Positions 7,767 through 16,273 of a stretch of 64,000 bases of DNA are shown here, in pieces. Both the position numbers and the translations under genes were made by a program. The DNA comes from Sedimentibacter sp. MB35-C1 (GTDB lineage: Bacteria > Bacillota > Clostridia > Tissierellales > Sedimentibacteraceae): the NCBI RefSeq assembly GCF_030913635.1, contig NZ_CP133188.1:2976001-3040000 (forward strand). Direction: 5' to 3'. The stretch's first letter is position 1; each line of letters opens with the position of its first letter. Below the pieces are notes generated by a model, which made no database searches, had not been told where the DNA came from, and saw nothing but the letters and a program-made list of their open reading frames with translations.

Positions 7767-8729
7767 ATGAAAATAGTTGTTTTAGATGGATATACCACAA
7801 ACCCGGGAGACTTGTCCTGGGATGAAATAAAAAGAATTGGTGATGCAGACATATATGACAGGACACCTGTGGATCTCACAGCCGAAAGAATAGGATCGGC
7901 TGAAATTGTTCTTACAAACAAATCTCCTGTTTCAAGAGAAACTATAGAAAAATGCGGAAACATTAAATATATTGGTGTTCTTGCAACGGGCTATAATATT
8001 GTAGATGTAGATGCTGCTACAGAAAATAATATTGTTGTTACAAACATACCTTCTTACGGAACAGCGGCAGTAGCACAATTTACTATTGCGTTATTGCTTG
8101 AAATATGCCACCATATAGGCGAGCATAACAGAGCAGTCATGAACGGAGACTGGACAGCAAGCAATGACTGGAGCTTCTGGAACTATCGCCTTACAGAACT
8201 GGAAGGTAAAGTAATGGGAATTATAGGATACGGACGAATAGGCCAAAAAACAGGTCAGATCGCACAGGCGCTCGGTATGAAAATACTGGCAAATGCCAAT
8301 CACCCTGATCCTTCGTTGGAAAATGAAAATTGTAAATATGTTGACTTTAAAACATTGGTAAGAGAATCTGATGTTGTGGCACTTCACTGCCCGCTTACCC
8401 CTTCTACACATGGAATCATAAACAAGGATACTATTGCAAAAATGAAGGATGGCGTAATTATAATTAATACGTCAAGAGGTCCTCTGATTGTTGAAGAAGA
8501 TCTAAGAGATGCCTTAAACAGCGGAAAAGTAGCTGCTGCAGCATGCGATGTCGTTTCTGCTGAACCAATAAAAAACGATAATCCGCTGCTGACGGCTAAA
8601 AATATTATCTTAACACCTCACATTGCATGGGCACCAATCGAATCAAGAAGAAGGCTGATGGACTTAGCTGTAAAAAACTTGAGCAAATTTATTGACGGAA
8701 ATCCTATTAACGTGGTGAACCGACAATAA
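7767..8729 (+). CDS. D-2-hydroxyacid dehydrogenase (glycerate dehydrogenase type)
   Basis: A 320-residue D-isomer-specific dehydrogenase. It shows YIGVLATGYNIVD in the substrate site, GIIGYGRIGQKTG as the Rossmann loop, the catalytic Arg in INTSRGPLIVEE, an Asp in CDVVSAEP at the usual loop before the conserved Glu, and the His in TPHIAWAP. The HIAWAP ending is typical of HprA-like glycerate/hydroxypyruvate dehydrogenases. It differs from the family copy at 4720-5688, so the two are not a recent duplication. It is followed after 87 bases by a YkvI-family carrier on the same strand, likely one transcript from the promoter at 7711. Substrate unknown; a 2-oxoacid from amino acid breakdown is possible. 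Confidence 0.9.
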   Translation: MKIVVLDGYTTNPGDLSWDEIKRIGDADIYDRTPVDLTAERIGSAEIVLTNKSPVSRETIEKCGNIKYIGVLATGYNIVDVDAATENNIVVTNIPSYGTAAVAQFTIALLLEICHHIGEHNRAVMNGDWTASNDWSFWNYRLTELEGKVMGIIGYGRIGQKTGQIAQALGMKILANANHPDPSLENENCKYVDFKTLVRESDVVALHCPLTPSTHGIINKDTIAKMKDGVIIINTSRGPLIVEEDLRDALNSGKVAAAACDVVSAEPIKNDNPLLTAKNIILTPHIAWAPIESRRRLMDLAVKNLSKFIDGNPINVVNRQ

Positions 8730-8816
8730 TGCATAGGAAATATCTTATTAAAATGAATGTAATATAATACATGTTCTCTAATACAATATCTATATAGATT
8801 GAAAGGATGTGTTGCG

Positions 8817-9875
8817 GTGAACAGAAAAGGTGTATCCCCATCAAAGGTTGCAGCCACATATATCGGAACTGTTGTTGGCGCCGGCTTTGCAACCGGCCAG
8901 GAAATACTTCAATTCTTTACTAGATTTGGAGCATTGGGAATCTTCGGACTTGCATCTGCCACAATAATGTTCATTATATTCGGATATATCATAATGAGTC
9001 TGGGAAGAAAACTTAATGCACAATCTCATCTGGAAATAGTAAGGCACATAGGTGGGGGAAAATTAGGAACCATTATGGACTTCATAATTACATTCTTTCT
9101 TTTTGGATCATTTTCTGCAATGATAGCCGGCACCGGAGCTTTATTTGCACAACAGTTTAATATGCCTGCTTTGTGGGGAAATATTTTGATGTCAGTACTT
9201 ACTGCTGCAACAGTGTTAACAGGAATAAACGGTGTTATTAATTCAATAAGTTTTGTTGTGCCGTTTTTGCTTGCAGCTGTCATCGGCACAAGTATATTTT
9301 CTATCTTAGAATCTCCTCCCGACTTGGCAGCTTCAGTCCCTTTATTTGCAGATAACAACCTTATAAGCAATTGGGCTTTATCATCTGTGTTGTATGTTTC
9401 ATATAACATAATTCTATCTGTAGCCGTCCTAGGCTCTCTAGGGCATGCAGCTATAGATGAAAAGGCTGTGAAAAAAGGGGCTGTTCTTGGCGGTCTAGGG
9501 CTCGGCATAGGAGCTGCCATGATATATTTGTCTTTGATAGGAAATATTGCAGAAGCATCTTCCCTCGAAGTACCCATGGTTTACATTTCAGGTAAAATGG
9601 GTAATATAGCTCAAACGTGCTATGCAATAGTATTAATAGCCGAAATTTATACTACCGCAGTCGGCTCACTATATGGATTTGTATCCCGAATAACCGACAT
9701 AAAGGAATTTTCATCCGGCAATATTATAATTATCTTAATAATTACCATAGCTGCATTACTTGCAAGCCAGTTCGGATTTTCAAACCTTGTGAAGTTTTTA
9801 TATCCTTTAATCGGATATGTTGGAATTATGCTGTTATTGTGTCTTATTGCAATAAAGTTTCGAGGGAAAGTTTAA
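8817..9875 (+). CDS. YkvI-family membrane carrier
   Basis: A hydrophobic protein of 352 residues with about ten membrane segments. The first segment reads TYIGTVVGAGFATGQEI, the YkvI family motif; the family is APC-like with unsettled substrate. I chose the GTG at 8817 because GAAAGGA lies about eight bases before it; a TTG at 8799 is in frame but has no ribosome site. It follows the dehydrogenase gene on the same strand, mirroring the pairing of the other YkvI gene (2496-3659) with hydroxyacid oxidase genes. It overlaps no gene; the next gene converges with only eight bases between, without a visible hairpin. Confidence 0.85.
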   Translation: MNRKGVSPSKVAATYIGTVVGAGFATGQEILQFFTRFGALGIFGLASATIMFIIFGYIIMSLGRKLNAQSHLEIVRHIGGGKLGTIMDFIITFFLFGSFSAMIAGTGALFAQQFNMPALWGNILMSVLTAATVLTGINGVINSISFVVPFLLAAVIGTSIFSILESPPDLAASVPLFADNNLISNWALSSVLYVSYNIILSVAVLGSLGHAAIDEKAVKKGAVLGGLGLGIGAAMIYLSLIGNIAEASSLEVPMVYISGKMGNIAQTCYAIVLIAEIYTTAVGSLYGFVSRITDIKEFSSGNIIIILIITIAALLASQFGFSNLVKFLYPLIGYVGIMLLLCLIAIKFRGKV

Positions 9876-9883
9876 AAGGCATA

Positions 9884-11134
9884 TCAGCGAACACAATTAC
9901 GCCCGTCAGCCTTTGCCTGATACATCATTTTATCTGCCCGCATAATAATTGAATTAGATGTATCTCCTTCAATGTATCCGGCAACACCGAAACTTCCTGT
10001 AAAGCTGTCTACTCCCGTAATTTTTATTTTACTTATTCCTAGTCGAAGTTCCTCCAAAATACCATACGCCTTTTCAATTGGTGTATCAACGAGCAGTATG
10101 ACAAATTCTTCTCCTCCCCAGCGTGCCAGACAGTCTACACTTCGTATTCTTTTTTTTATAAGATCGGCAATACTTTTTAAAACCAAATCTCCAACGCTAT
10201 GACCAAAACGATCATTTACGCTTTTGAATCTGTCTATATCAAGCATTGCAAGAGAAAATTCTCTTCCCGTTCTTTTTGCTCTCTCAATCTCATCTTCAAG
10301 CTTTTCGATAAAATATCTTCTATTGTATGTATTTGTAAGAAAATCAGTAACACATAACTTTTCAAGCTCTTCCCTTGCACGAATCCTCTCGCTTATATCA
10401 CGTACAATTCCTACAAAATAATTTTCATCTTTTATTTTAAGGCTGGATATGGAAATTTCGACCTCAAACTCGTGACCATCCTTGTGAAAAGCCTTAAGCT
10501 CTTTAGTCACTTCATAATCATCAAGAACTATATGCTTTTCAAAATTAACTTTATATCTGTTGTAACTTAATTCACTTAAGCCCATAACCTTATGAAGGTC
10601 CTTTCCGATCATCTCTTCTTTTGTATATCCGAAAAGTTGGTTCGCAGCAGGGTTCCACAAAGTTACAGCGCCATTCCTGTCAACCATGACTATCGCATCG
10701 CGCACCGAATTAATTACAGCATTCAAAATAGTTTCTTTTTCTTTTATTTCTTCTTTAACAGAATGAAGCTTTAGTGCCATTTCTATTGTTGCCAAAAGGG
10801 CAGCATTGTCCATGCCTTTTTCTATAAAACCATATGCATTAACATTTCTTATCTGTTCAATAATTTCGTCTGTTGCATTAGCAGTAAGAAAAATAATCGG
10901 TATTTCCTTACATTTGATGATTGCACGCGCAGCCTCTATTCCGTTCATTCTACCTGCCAGTTCAATATCCATAAGAATTAAATCCGGGTGCAGTTCCCCG
11001 CACGCTTTTTCTACTGCTTCTTCACCTGAAACAGTATTATAAATATCAAACCCATATTTTTTGAGAAAACCTCCCACAACCATTGCAATAAAATGACTGT
11101 CCTCAACTAACAATATACTCTTTCTGTTTCGCAT
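9884..11134 (-). CDS. Response regulator-PAS-GGDEF diguanylate cyclase
   Basis: A cytoplasmic signalling protein of about 416 residues. An N-terminal receiver domain begins ILLVEDSHF, with the phosphoacceptor Asp in LILMDIELAG and a Lys-like position in GFIEKGMD. A PAS domain follows (MVDRNGAVTLWNPAANQLFG), then a PAC segment (YFVGIVRDIS), then GGDEF. The active site reads RWGGEEFVIL, the intact GGEEF form, so it should make cyclic di-GMP from GTP. No RxxD inhibitory site was sought beyond the motif. The ATG at 11134 was chosen because GGTGGGG lies just before it, though spacing is short; a longer reading frame to 11203 has no ribosome site. Partner kinase not in the window. Confidence 0.9.
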   Translation of the reverse strand: MRNRKSILLVEDSHFIAMVVGGFLKKYGFDIYNTVSGEEAVEKACGELHPDLILMDIELAGRMNGIEAARAIIKCKEIPIIFLTANATDEIIEQIRNVNAYGFIEKGMDNAALLATIEMALKLHSVKEEIKEKETILNAVINSVRDAIVMVDRNGAVTLWNPAANQLFGYTKEEMIGKDLHKVMGLSELSYNRYKVNFEKHIVLDDYEVTKELKAFHKDGHEFEVEISISSLKIKDENYFVGIVRDISERIRAREELEKLCVTDFLTNTYNRRYFIEKLEDEIERAKRTGREFSLAMLDIDRFKSVNDRFGHSVGDLVLKSIADLIKKRIRSVDCLARWGGEEFVILLVDTPIEKAYGILEELRLGISKIKITGVDSFTGSFGVAGYIEGDTSNSIIMRADKMMYQAKADGRNCVR

Positions 11135-11236
11135 GTCCCCACCATAAATTTTCATAAAATATATTATTTTTATTATATAACAAAATTTTACAAAACAAAA
11201 CACAAAATTATATATTTAGTGTAAATTTCTAGTTTG

Positions 11237-11371
11237 TTAATTCAGATTTCCCCCTAAAATCTGAGGCTCTTTTTCTTGAATATCTAAAGGCCAAACAACT
11301 TTATATTTTCCATCTTGTATTTGTACCATAAATGATATGGTTCTTATGTTTTGGCCCTCTTCATTACAATT
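11237..11371 (-). pseudogene. Remnant of ABC transporter substrate-binding protein
   Basis: In the 347-base gap before 11551 the minus strand carries about 44 open codons that read like a real protein C-terminus: NEEGQNIRTISFMVQIQDGK then YKVVWPLDIQEKEPQ and a stop at 11237. This looks like the end of a branched-chain amino acid/amide type ABC binding protein. The frame is closed by TAG immediately upstream, there is no ribosome site, and no more of the gene is visible. I take it as a decayed leftover of a deleted gene. The rest of the gap is AT-rich with no other feature that I can name. Confidence 0.5.
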
Positions 11372-11550
11372 CTATGATAAATAATTTTTATTATTTATAT
11401 ACTATAAAAGCATGTTATAATATAATTAACATATACAAAAGAAATATCATGCTTACATAGGAAACACTTTCAGATGCCTAATTTCAACTGGCAGAAGCAT
11501 GGGATATAAGTTTGAAGTATAATTTAATCCAGACAATACAGGAGGAAACT

Positions 11551-12105
11551 ATGAATCAAATGAGAAGAAAAGACCGAGAAATGAAAAAGGAATTTGCACT
11601 TGGAATAATAGATAAATCAGAGTATGCTACGCTGGCAACCGTAAACGAAGACGGGACCCCTTATTGCATCCCCGTTTCCGCGGCAAGAAAAGGTGATACA
11701 ATATATATTCATTGTGCAAAAACAGGAACAAAAGTTATCAATATAAAGCATAATTCAAAGGTATGCATGTCATTCGTGGGAGATGTGCATGTTCCAGTAG
11801 AATTTAATGACAAGTCATCTGTTGAGGACTCGGACAAACTTATTAAAACAAGATTTACAACGGAATTTGAATCTGCCGTTGTATTCGGAACAGCATGCGA
11901 AATTAATGATAAGGACGAAAAGATGTTGGGGCTCAGGCTTATAAGTGAAAAATACACCCCTTTGGACATGCCGTATTTTGAAGCATATGTAAGTAAGAGT
12001 ATTGATATAACAAATGTTATTAGAATTGATATAGATACTATCACAGGTAAAAGAAAGAAGTTTGATAAGAACGGAATCGAAATGAAATTCGGCAGAGTAG
12101 AATAA
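11551..12105 (+). CDS. Pyridoxamine 5'-phosphate oxidase-fold (NimA-like) flavoprotein
   Basis: A 184-residue protein of the split-barrel FMN-binding family. It starts MNQMRRKDREM, then has YATLATVNEDGTPYCIPVS, the FMN-site strand, and YIHCAKTGTKVINIKHNSKV, as in NimA/nitroimidazole-resistance-like proteins. Members bind FMN (or haem) and reduce small substrates; the natural substrate is usually unknown. The ATG at 11551 is behind AGGAGGAAACT, so an upstream in-frame ATG at 11512 is not used. It stands alone between the GGDEF gene and the homoserine dehydrogenase region. It could equally be a pyridoxamine oxidase relative with another role. Confidence 0.85.
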   Translation: MNQMRRKDREMKKEFALGIIDKSEYATLATVNEDGTPYCIPVSAARKGDTIYIHCAKTGTKVINIKHNSKVCMSFVGDVHVPVEFNDKSSVEDSDKLIKTRFTTEFESAVVFGTACEINDKDEKMLGLRLISEKYTPLDMPYFEAYVSKSIDITNVIRIDIDTITGKRKKFDKNGIEMKFGRVE

Positions 12106-12250
12106 ATTATATTGTTTAGTGTTTAAGGTAAATACTTATGGGTATATTATTAATACAACTTAAGTTAGCTGAAATATACAAAAACACAAAATCTATTAGT
12201 AATTTGATAGTGATATACTGTAACAATATTGAAGATGGGAGCATTTCTAT

Positions 12251-12387
12251 ATGAAAGCTCAAACAGCAGTTAAAAAATATCGGCAAATGAAATATATAGA
12301 CTTGTATGTGGCAGCTAAACAGTTAAATAGGGAAGTATGAAAGGGGTGATTCCAACAGGCTTCGAACTAGAAAATCCTAATAAATAG
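12251..12387 (+). other. Two overlapping mini-ORFs before a terminator
   Basis: In the 493-base gap before hom, an ATG at 12251 (GGGAG ten bases upstream) opens 29 codons to TGA at 12340, starting MKAQTAVKKYRQMKY. Its stop overlaps (ATGA) a second 16-codon ORF, 12337-12387, reading MKGVIPTGFELENPNK. The terminator stem at 12382 begins inside the last codons. They could be a leader-peptide pair, a tiny gene pair, or decayed coding DNA. I do not recognise either. Confidence 0.3.
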
Positions 12388-12437
12388 CGCTCGATTTTTG
12401 AATAAAAAAGAAAATCGGGTGCTATTTATATTTTCTG
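12382..12437 (+). terminator. Strong intrinsic terminator upstream of hom
   Basis: AAATAGCGCTCGATTTT (12382-12398) pairs with AAAATCGGGTGCTATTT (12411-12427), followed by ATATTTTCT. It ends whatever is transcribed through the mini-ORFs, unless it is an attenuator for hom. Confidence 0.8.
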
Positions 12438-12453
12438 TTCCCAATCGAAACTT

Positions 12454-12515
12454 GTTCAATAAAATAATTGTCATATTTCAAAAAAATTTGAAAAATTATA
12501 ATTATTTTATTGAAC
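12454..12515. repeat. 16-bp inverted repeat over hom promoter
   Basis: GTTCAATAAAATAATT at 12454-12469 is exactly inverted as AATTATTTTATTGAAC at 12500-12515. Between the arms is a smaller palindrome, TTTCAAAAAAATTTGAAA. The right arm ends with the -35 hexamer of the hom promoter, so it may be an operator or a cruciform-forming site. Confidence 0.7.
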
Positions 12516-12538
12516 TTGATTAAAAGCTGTGATATATT
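12510..12538 (+). promoter_or_regulatory. Promoter of hom
   Basis: TTGAAC (12510-12515), 17 bases, TATATT (12533-12538). The -35 lies in the right arm of the inverted repeat. A start near 12545 gives a leader of about 54 bases to ATG 12599. Confidence 0.65.
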
Positions 12539-12598
12539 GGTGTAGTATTTAAACAAGACACAATTGTTTTTAATTTGAAAACAGCTAGGAGGAACGCA

Positions 12599-13876
12599 AT
12601 GGAAGAAATAAAATTAGGAATTTTAGGAATGGGCACTGTTGCAACAGGACTAATAAACATACTTGATATGAACGGCTCAAAAATTACAGGAAATTTGAAT
12701 AAAAAAATAACCGTAGAAAAGGTATTGGTTAAGAATAAGAATAAATCAAGAAACTCAAATCTTTCTGCAGATATATACACTACAGATGCTTATGAAGTAA
12801 TTGAAAATCCAGATGTTCAGATAATTGTTGAGCTTATTGGAGGAATAAATCCTGCCTATGAATATATAAAAGCTGCTCTGAAAAATAAAAAAAATGTTGT
12901 TACAGCTAATAAAGCTCTTTTAGCTACATATGGTGATGAACTTGAAAAGCTGGCTGATGATAATGATGTTGAATTAATGTATGAAGCCAGTGTCGGCGGC
13001 GGCATCCCAATAATTAATACTATGTCCGATTATCTCTCTTCAAATGAAATAAACCAGATAGTCGGAATCATAAACGGAACCACAAACTATATTCTTACTC
13101 AAATGTCTGAAAATGGCCTTGAATACGAACAAGCTGTAAAGCAAGCCCAAGATCTTGGCTTTGCAGAAGCAGATCCTTCTTCCGATGTGGACGGTGATGA
13201 CGCTGCTTATAAGATAGCAATCATGTCAACTATTGCCTTTGGACAAAGAGTCAATATTAACGATATACCTAAAGAGGGAATCAAAAGAATTTCTAAGGAA
13301 GATATCAGCTACGCGAAAGAATTGGGATATGAAATTAAGCTACTTGCTTCTGCCGTGAAAAATGGCAACGAAGTAGAGCTTAGAGTTCATCCTGCATTTA
13401 TACCGCATGATCATCCTCTCTCAACAGTTAAAAATGAATTTAATGCCGTATTTTTAAAAGGCAACGCAATAGGGGAGCTTATGCTTTATGGCAAAGGTGC
13501 AGGGTCATTGCCAACAGGGAGCGCTGTACTTGGCGATATAATGAGTATAATAAAACGTAATAATACTGAAAGACGGTCACCAAAGAAATTATCATCAAAT
13601 ATAGTTGTTAACAGAGCGTGCAAGCCATACTATATACGTTTTGAAGTTATAGATAAGCCGGGTGTGTTAGGGAGAATCGCCGAAATATTTGGAAAAAACG
13701 GCATCAGCCTTGCATCGGTAGTTCAGAGACAAAAAAACGGTGACTCTACTGCACCACTTATATTTATTACTCATAAAACTGAACGAAAAAATATAGATGC
13801 TGCACTTGAAGAAATTAGCAATTACGATTGTGTAACCAAAATTGCAAGCATAATGCTGGTTGAAAACTTTAAATAA
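12599..13876 (+). CDS. hom: Homoserine dehydrogenase
   Basis: A 425-residue homoserine dehydrogenase, which reduces aspartate-4-semialdehyde to homoserine for threonine and methionine. The NAD(P) site is GILGMGTVATGL, followed by NVVTANKALLA, the substrate site GGGIPIINTMSDYL, and NGTTNYILTQM with GFAEADPSSDVDGDDAAYK, which hold the catalytic Asp and Lys. The C-terminal ACT domain begins about residue 350 (RFEVIDKPGVLGRIAEIF) and points to feedback control by threonine. The ATG at 12599 is behind AGGAGGAACGCA. thrB and thrC are not adjacent, and a strong terminator follows, so it is transcribed alone. Confidence 0.95.
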   Translation: MEEIKLGILGMGTVATGLINILDMNGSKITGNLNKKITVEKVLVKNKNKSRNSNLSADIYTTDAYEVIENPDVQIIVELIGGINPAYEYIKAALKNKKNVVTANKALLATYGDELEKLADDNDVELMYEASVGGGIPIINTMSDYLSSNEINQIVGIINGTTNYILTQMSENGLEYEQAVKQAQDLGFAEADPSSDVDGDDAAYKIAIMSTIAFGQRVNINDIPKEGIKRISKEDISYAKELGYEIKLLASAVKNGNEVELRVHPAFIPHDHPLSTVKNEFNAVFLKGNAIGELMLYGKGAGSLPTGSAVLGDIMSIIKRNNTERRSPKKLSSNIVVNRACKPYYIRFEVIDKPGVLGRIAEIFGKNGISLASVVQRQKNGDSTAPLIFITHKTERKNIDAALEEISNYDCVTKIASIMLVENFK

Positions 13877-13880
13877 TTTT

Positions 13881-13914
13881 ATAAGGAGTGCAAAATTGCA
13901 CTCCTTATTTTTTA
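13881..13914. terminator. Bidirectional terminator between hom and SGNH gene
   Basis: AAGGAGTGCAA pairs perfectly with TTGCACTCCTT, followed by ATTTTTTAAA on the plus strand; the minus side has TTATAAAATTATTT. It serves the convergent genes hom and 13905-14486, and reaches the last codon of the latter. Confidence 0.88.
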
Positions 13915-14486
13915 AATGAACTTATCGAGCGGCAAAATATTTCTGCCATTATTTCATTTCCCTTTTCGTTAAAGTGAAGTCCGTCTAGATATAATTCTTT
14001 TGTGTTGCCGCCGGCCTCATTTTCAAATTCGCTGTAAAAATCTATATATTTAATATTAAACGTCCTGCAAAACTCTTTAGTCCAAGACCGAAGTGTATTC
14101 ATTTCATTGGCAACTTTCTCGAAATCCGAAAATCCAGCCCAGTCCTCTCTCACATTTTCAGGATAAATTCTTGTGGGAATTCCTACGATGGGATCTATGT
14201 ACTTTGAAATAGACTGGTGAGCCATCGCCATTATATTTGACTTAACATTTCCCGAATCTGCTCCAACAATCATATCATTTACTCCGCCCATTATCAGAAC
14301 TGCATCAGGCTTTTTAGCATATACCGCACTATGAAATCTGCTCAGCATACCGCTTGTTGTATCTCCGTTAATTCCCTCATTCATTACTTCAATTCCAAGC
14401 TTTTCCTGTGATAATTTAGTCCAAGACCTTGACCTTCTTACTCCGTAGCCATATGTCAGACTGTCACCCAAACATACAATCTTCAT
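13905..14486 (-). CDS. SGNH/GDSL hydrolase (esterase or lipase)
   Basis: A 193-residue SGNH-fold hydrolase. Block I is CLGDSLTYGYG with the nucleophile Ser; the block II Gly is in NEGINGDTTSGM; block III is MGGVNDM; and block V is YLDGLHFNEKG with the catalytic Asp and His. It resembles TesA-like and lysophospholipase-like enzymes. No signal peptide, so it is expected in the cytoplasm, acting on an acyl or acetyl ester of unknown nature. The start at 14486 follows AAAGGAATATAAGC. It lies 82 bases after the TIM-barrel gene on the same strand and may share its transcript. Confidence 0.9.
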   Translation of the reverse strand: MKIVCLGDSLTYGYGVRRSRSWTKLSQEKLGIEVMNEGINGDTTSGMLSRFHSAVYAKKPDAVLIMGGVNDMIVGADSGNVKSNIMAMAHQSISKYIDPIVGIPTRIYPENVREDWAGFSDFEKVANEMNTLRSWTKEFCRTFNIKYIDFYSEFENEAGGNTKELYLDGLHFNEKGNEIMAEIFCRSISSFKK

Positions 14487-14568
14487 GCTTATATTCCTTT
14501 CATTTCATCAACATTATTTCTATCAGTATGCCCTACTATCTCTGCACTAATTTCAACTGCATTGCTAA

Positions 14569-15357
14569 CTATATAATTTTTCTTTCCAATAATGAATTAA
14601 TGGATTTCTTTAGAGATTCAGAAGTTTTAACCTCAACAAGAGCCCTTATATTTCTTGTCTGCGCAAATTCTAAAAATCCACATATGTTTAAGTCTCCCTC
14701 GAATAAAGACTGATGATCCTTTTTGCCTATAACATCATGCATATGCATGTGACATATTTCATTTTTATAATTCATAAGATACTGTTTGTCGGTAAAATTG
14801 CTTACAGCATCATGCCCTATATCCCACGTCAGTTTAACATTAGGATAAAGTATTGATTTATCCAATGCTTTCTGAATATGACTCTTGCCAAAATTACTGC
14901 TGTTTTCTATTGCAAGGAGAACATTCTTTCCTCTTGCTCTTTCAGAAAGGGTTTTAATAGATTTAACAAAATTATTTTGAAATTCCTCCGAATATTGTTC
15001 ATAAATATATACCTTCCTGTCCGGTAAAGTCATTTTCGCACCTTCTATTATGTGCATATTTAATAATTCAACCCCTGCTTCTTCAGCCCAGTCAATTGTA
15101 TCACTGAACAACGATACGTATCCTTTCCTGACACTCTCATAAAATGTTCCTAAATCTGCATCGTCAGGCATATGCATGGTAAATTCAATTTTTGTCTCTC
15201 TTTTAATTTTTCTTAATTCTTCAGGAGCTATTCTTTCTATAAAATTATATGGCAAATTCATGTTCAGCTCTATGAAATTCAATCCAAGCTTTAAGCACAA
15301 ATCCACAAGCTCACTTAAAGTATTATATTCTACTAATGCCGGCATTCCAATTTTCAT
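14569..15357 (-). CDS. Sugar phosphate isomerase/epimerase family TIM-barrel protein
   Basis: A 262-residue protein of the AP-endonuclease-2/xylose isomerase-like TIM-barrel family. It starts MKIGMPALVEYN, has FIELNMNLPYNF, a metal-site-like FTMHMPDDADLG, AIENSSNFGKS with the Glu, LTWDIGHDAVS and HMHMHDVIGKKDHQSL, ending with ALVEVKTSESL. These Glu, Asp and His positions match the divalent metal site of the family. Substrate unknown. The ATG at 15357 has AGGAG at eight bases; a GTG at 15366 is less well placed. The gene is 17 bases after the pseudouridine synthase gene, so the two are probably cotranscribed. Confidence 0.85.
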   Translation of the reverse strand: MKIGMPALVEYNTLSELVDLCLKLGLNFIELNMNLPYNFIERIAPEELRKIKRETKIEFTMHMPDDADLGTFYESVRKGYVSLFSDTIDWAEEAGVELLNMHIIEGAKMTLPDRKVYIYEQYSEEFQNNFVKSIKTLSERARGKNVLLAIENSSNFGKSHIQKALDKSILYPNVKLTWDIGHDAVSNFTDKQYLMNYKNEICHMHMHDVIGKKDHQSLFEGDLNICGFLEFAQTRNIRALVEVKTSESLKKSINSLLERKII

Positions 15358-15374
15358 TTTTCCCACTCCTGTTT

Positions 15375-16091
15375 TTAGTGTAGAAGTGAACTTAATTCAT
15401 ATGCTGTTAAATGTCTGTATTCCCCCAGACTTAGGCTTTCATCAAGCTTGATAGGGCCCATTGAAATTCTTTTTAGATAGATCACTTCATTTTTTATTGC
15501 ATTAAACATCCTTTTGACCTGATGAAACTTCCCTTCTTTGATTGTGACATAGCATGTTGATGGGTACCCGGACTCAATTATTTCAAGTTTGGCAGGCAAT
15601 GTTTTATAATTTTCATTTGTAAGGATTACTCCCTCCTCAAATGTTTTAACATCCTTTTCTGTCAATTCTTCCTCAACTTCGGCATAATATGTTTTATCCA
15701 CATGCTTCTTAGGTGAGAGAAGGTTATGGGCAAGCTGCCCGTCATTTGTCAAAAGAAGCAGGCCCTCAGTATCCTTATCGAGTCTTCCCACGGGAAATGG
15801 ATTATAAACCTTATCTTCATCGTCAAGCAAATCCAAAACAGTACTGTCATAATTATCCTCTGTTGCTGAAACAACTCCACCGGGCTTATTCATCATTAAA
15901 TATATGTACTGCACATATTTAACCGTCTGACCCTTGTAATTAACTAAATCTTTGTCAGAATCAATAATTCTGGAACTGTCCTTTTCTGTTTTGCCATTTA
16001 TTTTAATATAACCATTTCTTGCATCCTGCTTAATTTGTTTTCTTGATCCCAATCCCATGTTAGAAAGCATTTTATCTATTCGAAGCTTCAT
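15375..16091 (-). CDS. RsuA/RluB-family rRNA pseudouridine synthase
   Basis: A 238-residue enzyme with an N-terminal S4 RNA-binding domain (KLRIDKMLSNMGLGSRKQ) and the RsuA-type catalytic domain. The catalytic Asp is in PVGRLDKDTEGLLLLTNDG, preceded by MMNKPGGVVSA. It would turn a uridine in rRNA into pseudouridine; 16S U516 (RsuA) is the likeliest site by overall form, but RluB/E-type 23S sites cannot be ruled out. The ATG at 16091 follows AGAGG; an in-frame GTG at 16097 is less likely. A near-consensus promoter lies at 16119-16146. Confidence 0.9.
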   Translation of the reverse strand: MKLRIDKMLSNMGLGSRKQIKQDARNGYIKINGKTEKDSSRIIDSDKDLVNYKGQTVKYVQYIYLMMNKPGGVVSATEDNYDSTVLDLLDDEDKVYNPFPVGRLDKDTEGLLLLTNDGQLAHNLLSPKKHVDKTYYAEVEEELTEKDVKTFEEGVILTNENYKTLPAKLEIIESGYPSTCYVTIKEGKFHQVKRMFNAIKNEVIYLKRISMGPIKLDESLSLGEYRHLTAYELSSLLH

Positions 16092-16118
16092 ACACACCTC
16101 TTGTTTTCCTTTTATAGT

Positions 16119-16146
16119 ATTATAACATGCTAAAAAACAGTGTCAA
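16119..16146 (-). promoter_or_regulatory. Promoter of pseudouridine synthase operon
   Basis: Minus strand: perfect TTGACA (16146-16141), 16-base spacer, perfect TATAAT (16124-16119). It drives the gene at 15375-16091 and probably the two genes after it. Confidence 0.85.
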
Positions 16147-16224
16147 TGTCAATAATAATTTAGTATCAATACATATGCAAGAACGCACATATGGCTTCAA
16201 AATTATTACATATACCTAGATATC

Positions 16225-16268
16225 AAAAATGGTATGATATTTGTTTCAATTAACAAATATCATACCAT
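16225..16268 (-). terminator. Intrinsic terminator after radical SAM gene
   Basis: A perfect 15-bp stem, ATGGTATGATATTTG with CAAATATCATACCAT and a ten-base loop, followed on the minus strand by TTTTTGATA. Confidence 0.85.
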
Positions 16269-16273
16269 ATAAT

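Noticed and set aside
9026-9577. 183-codon ORF antisense to the YkvI gene
   Set aside because: Shadow of a well-supported membrane protein gene.
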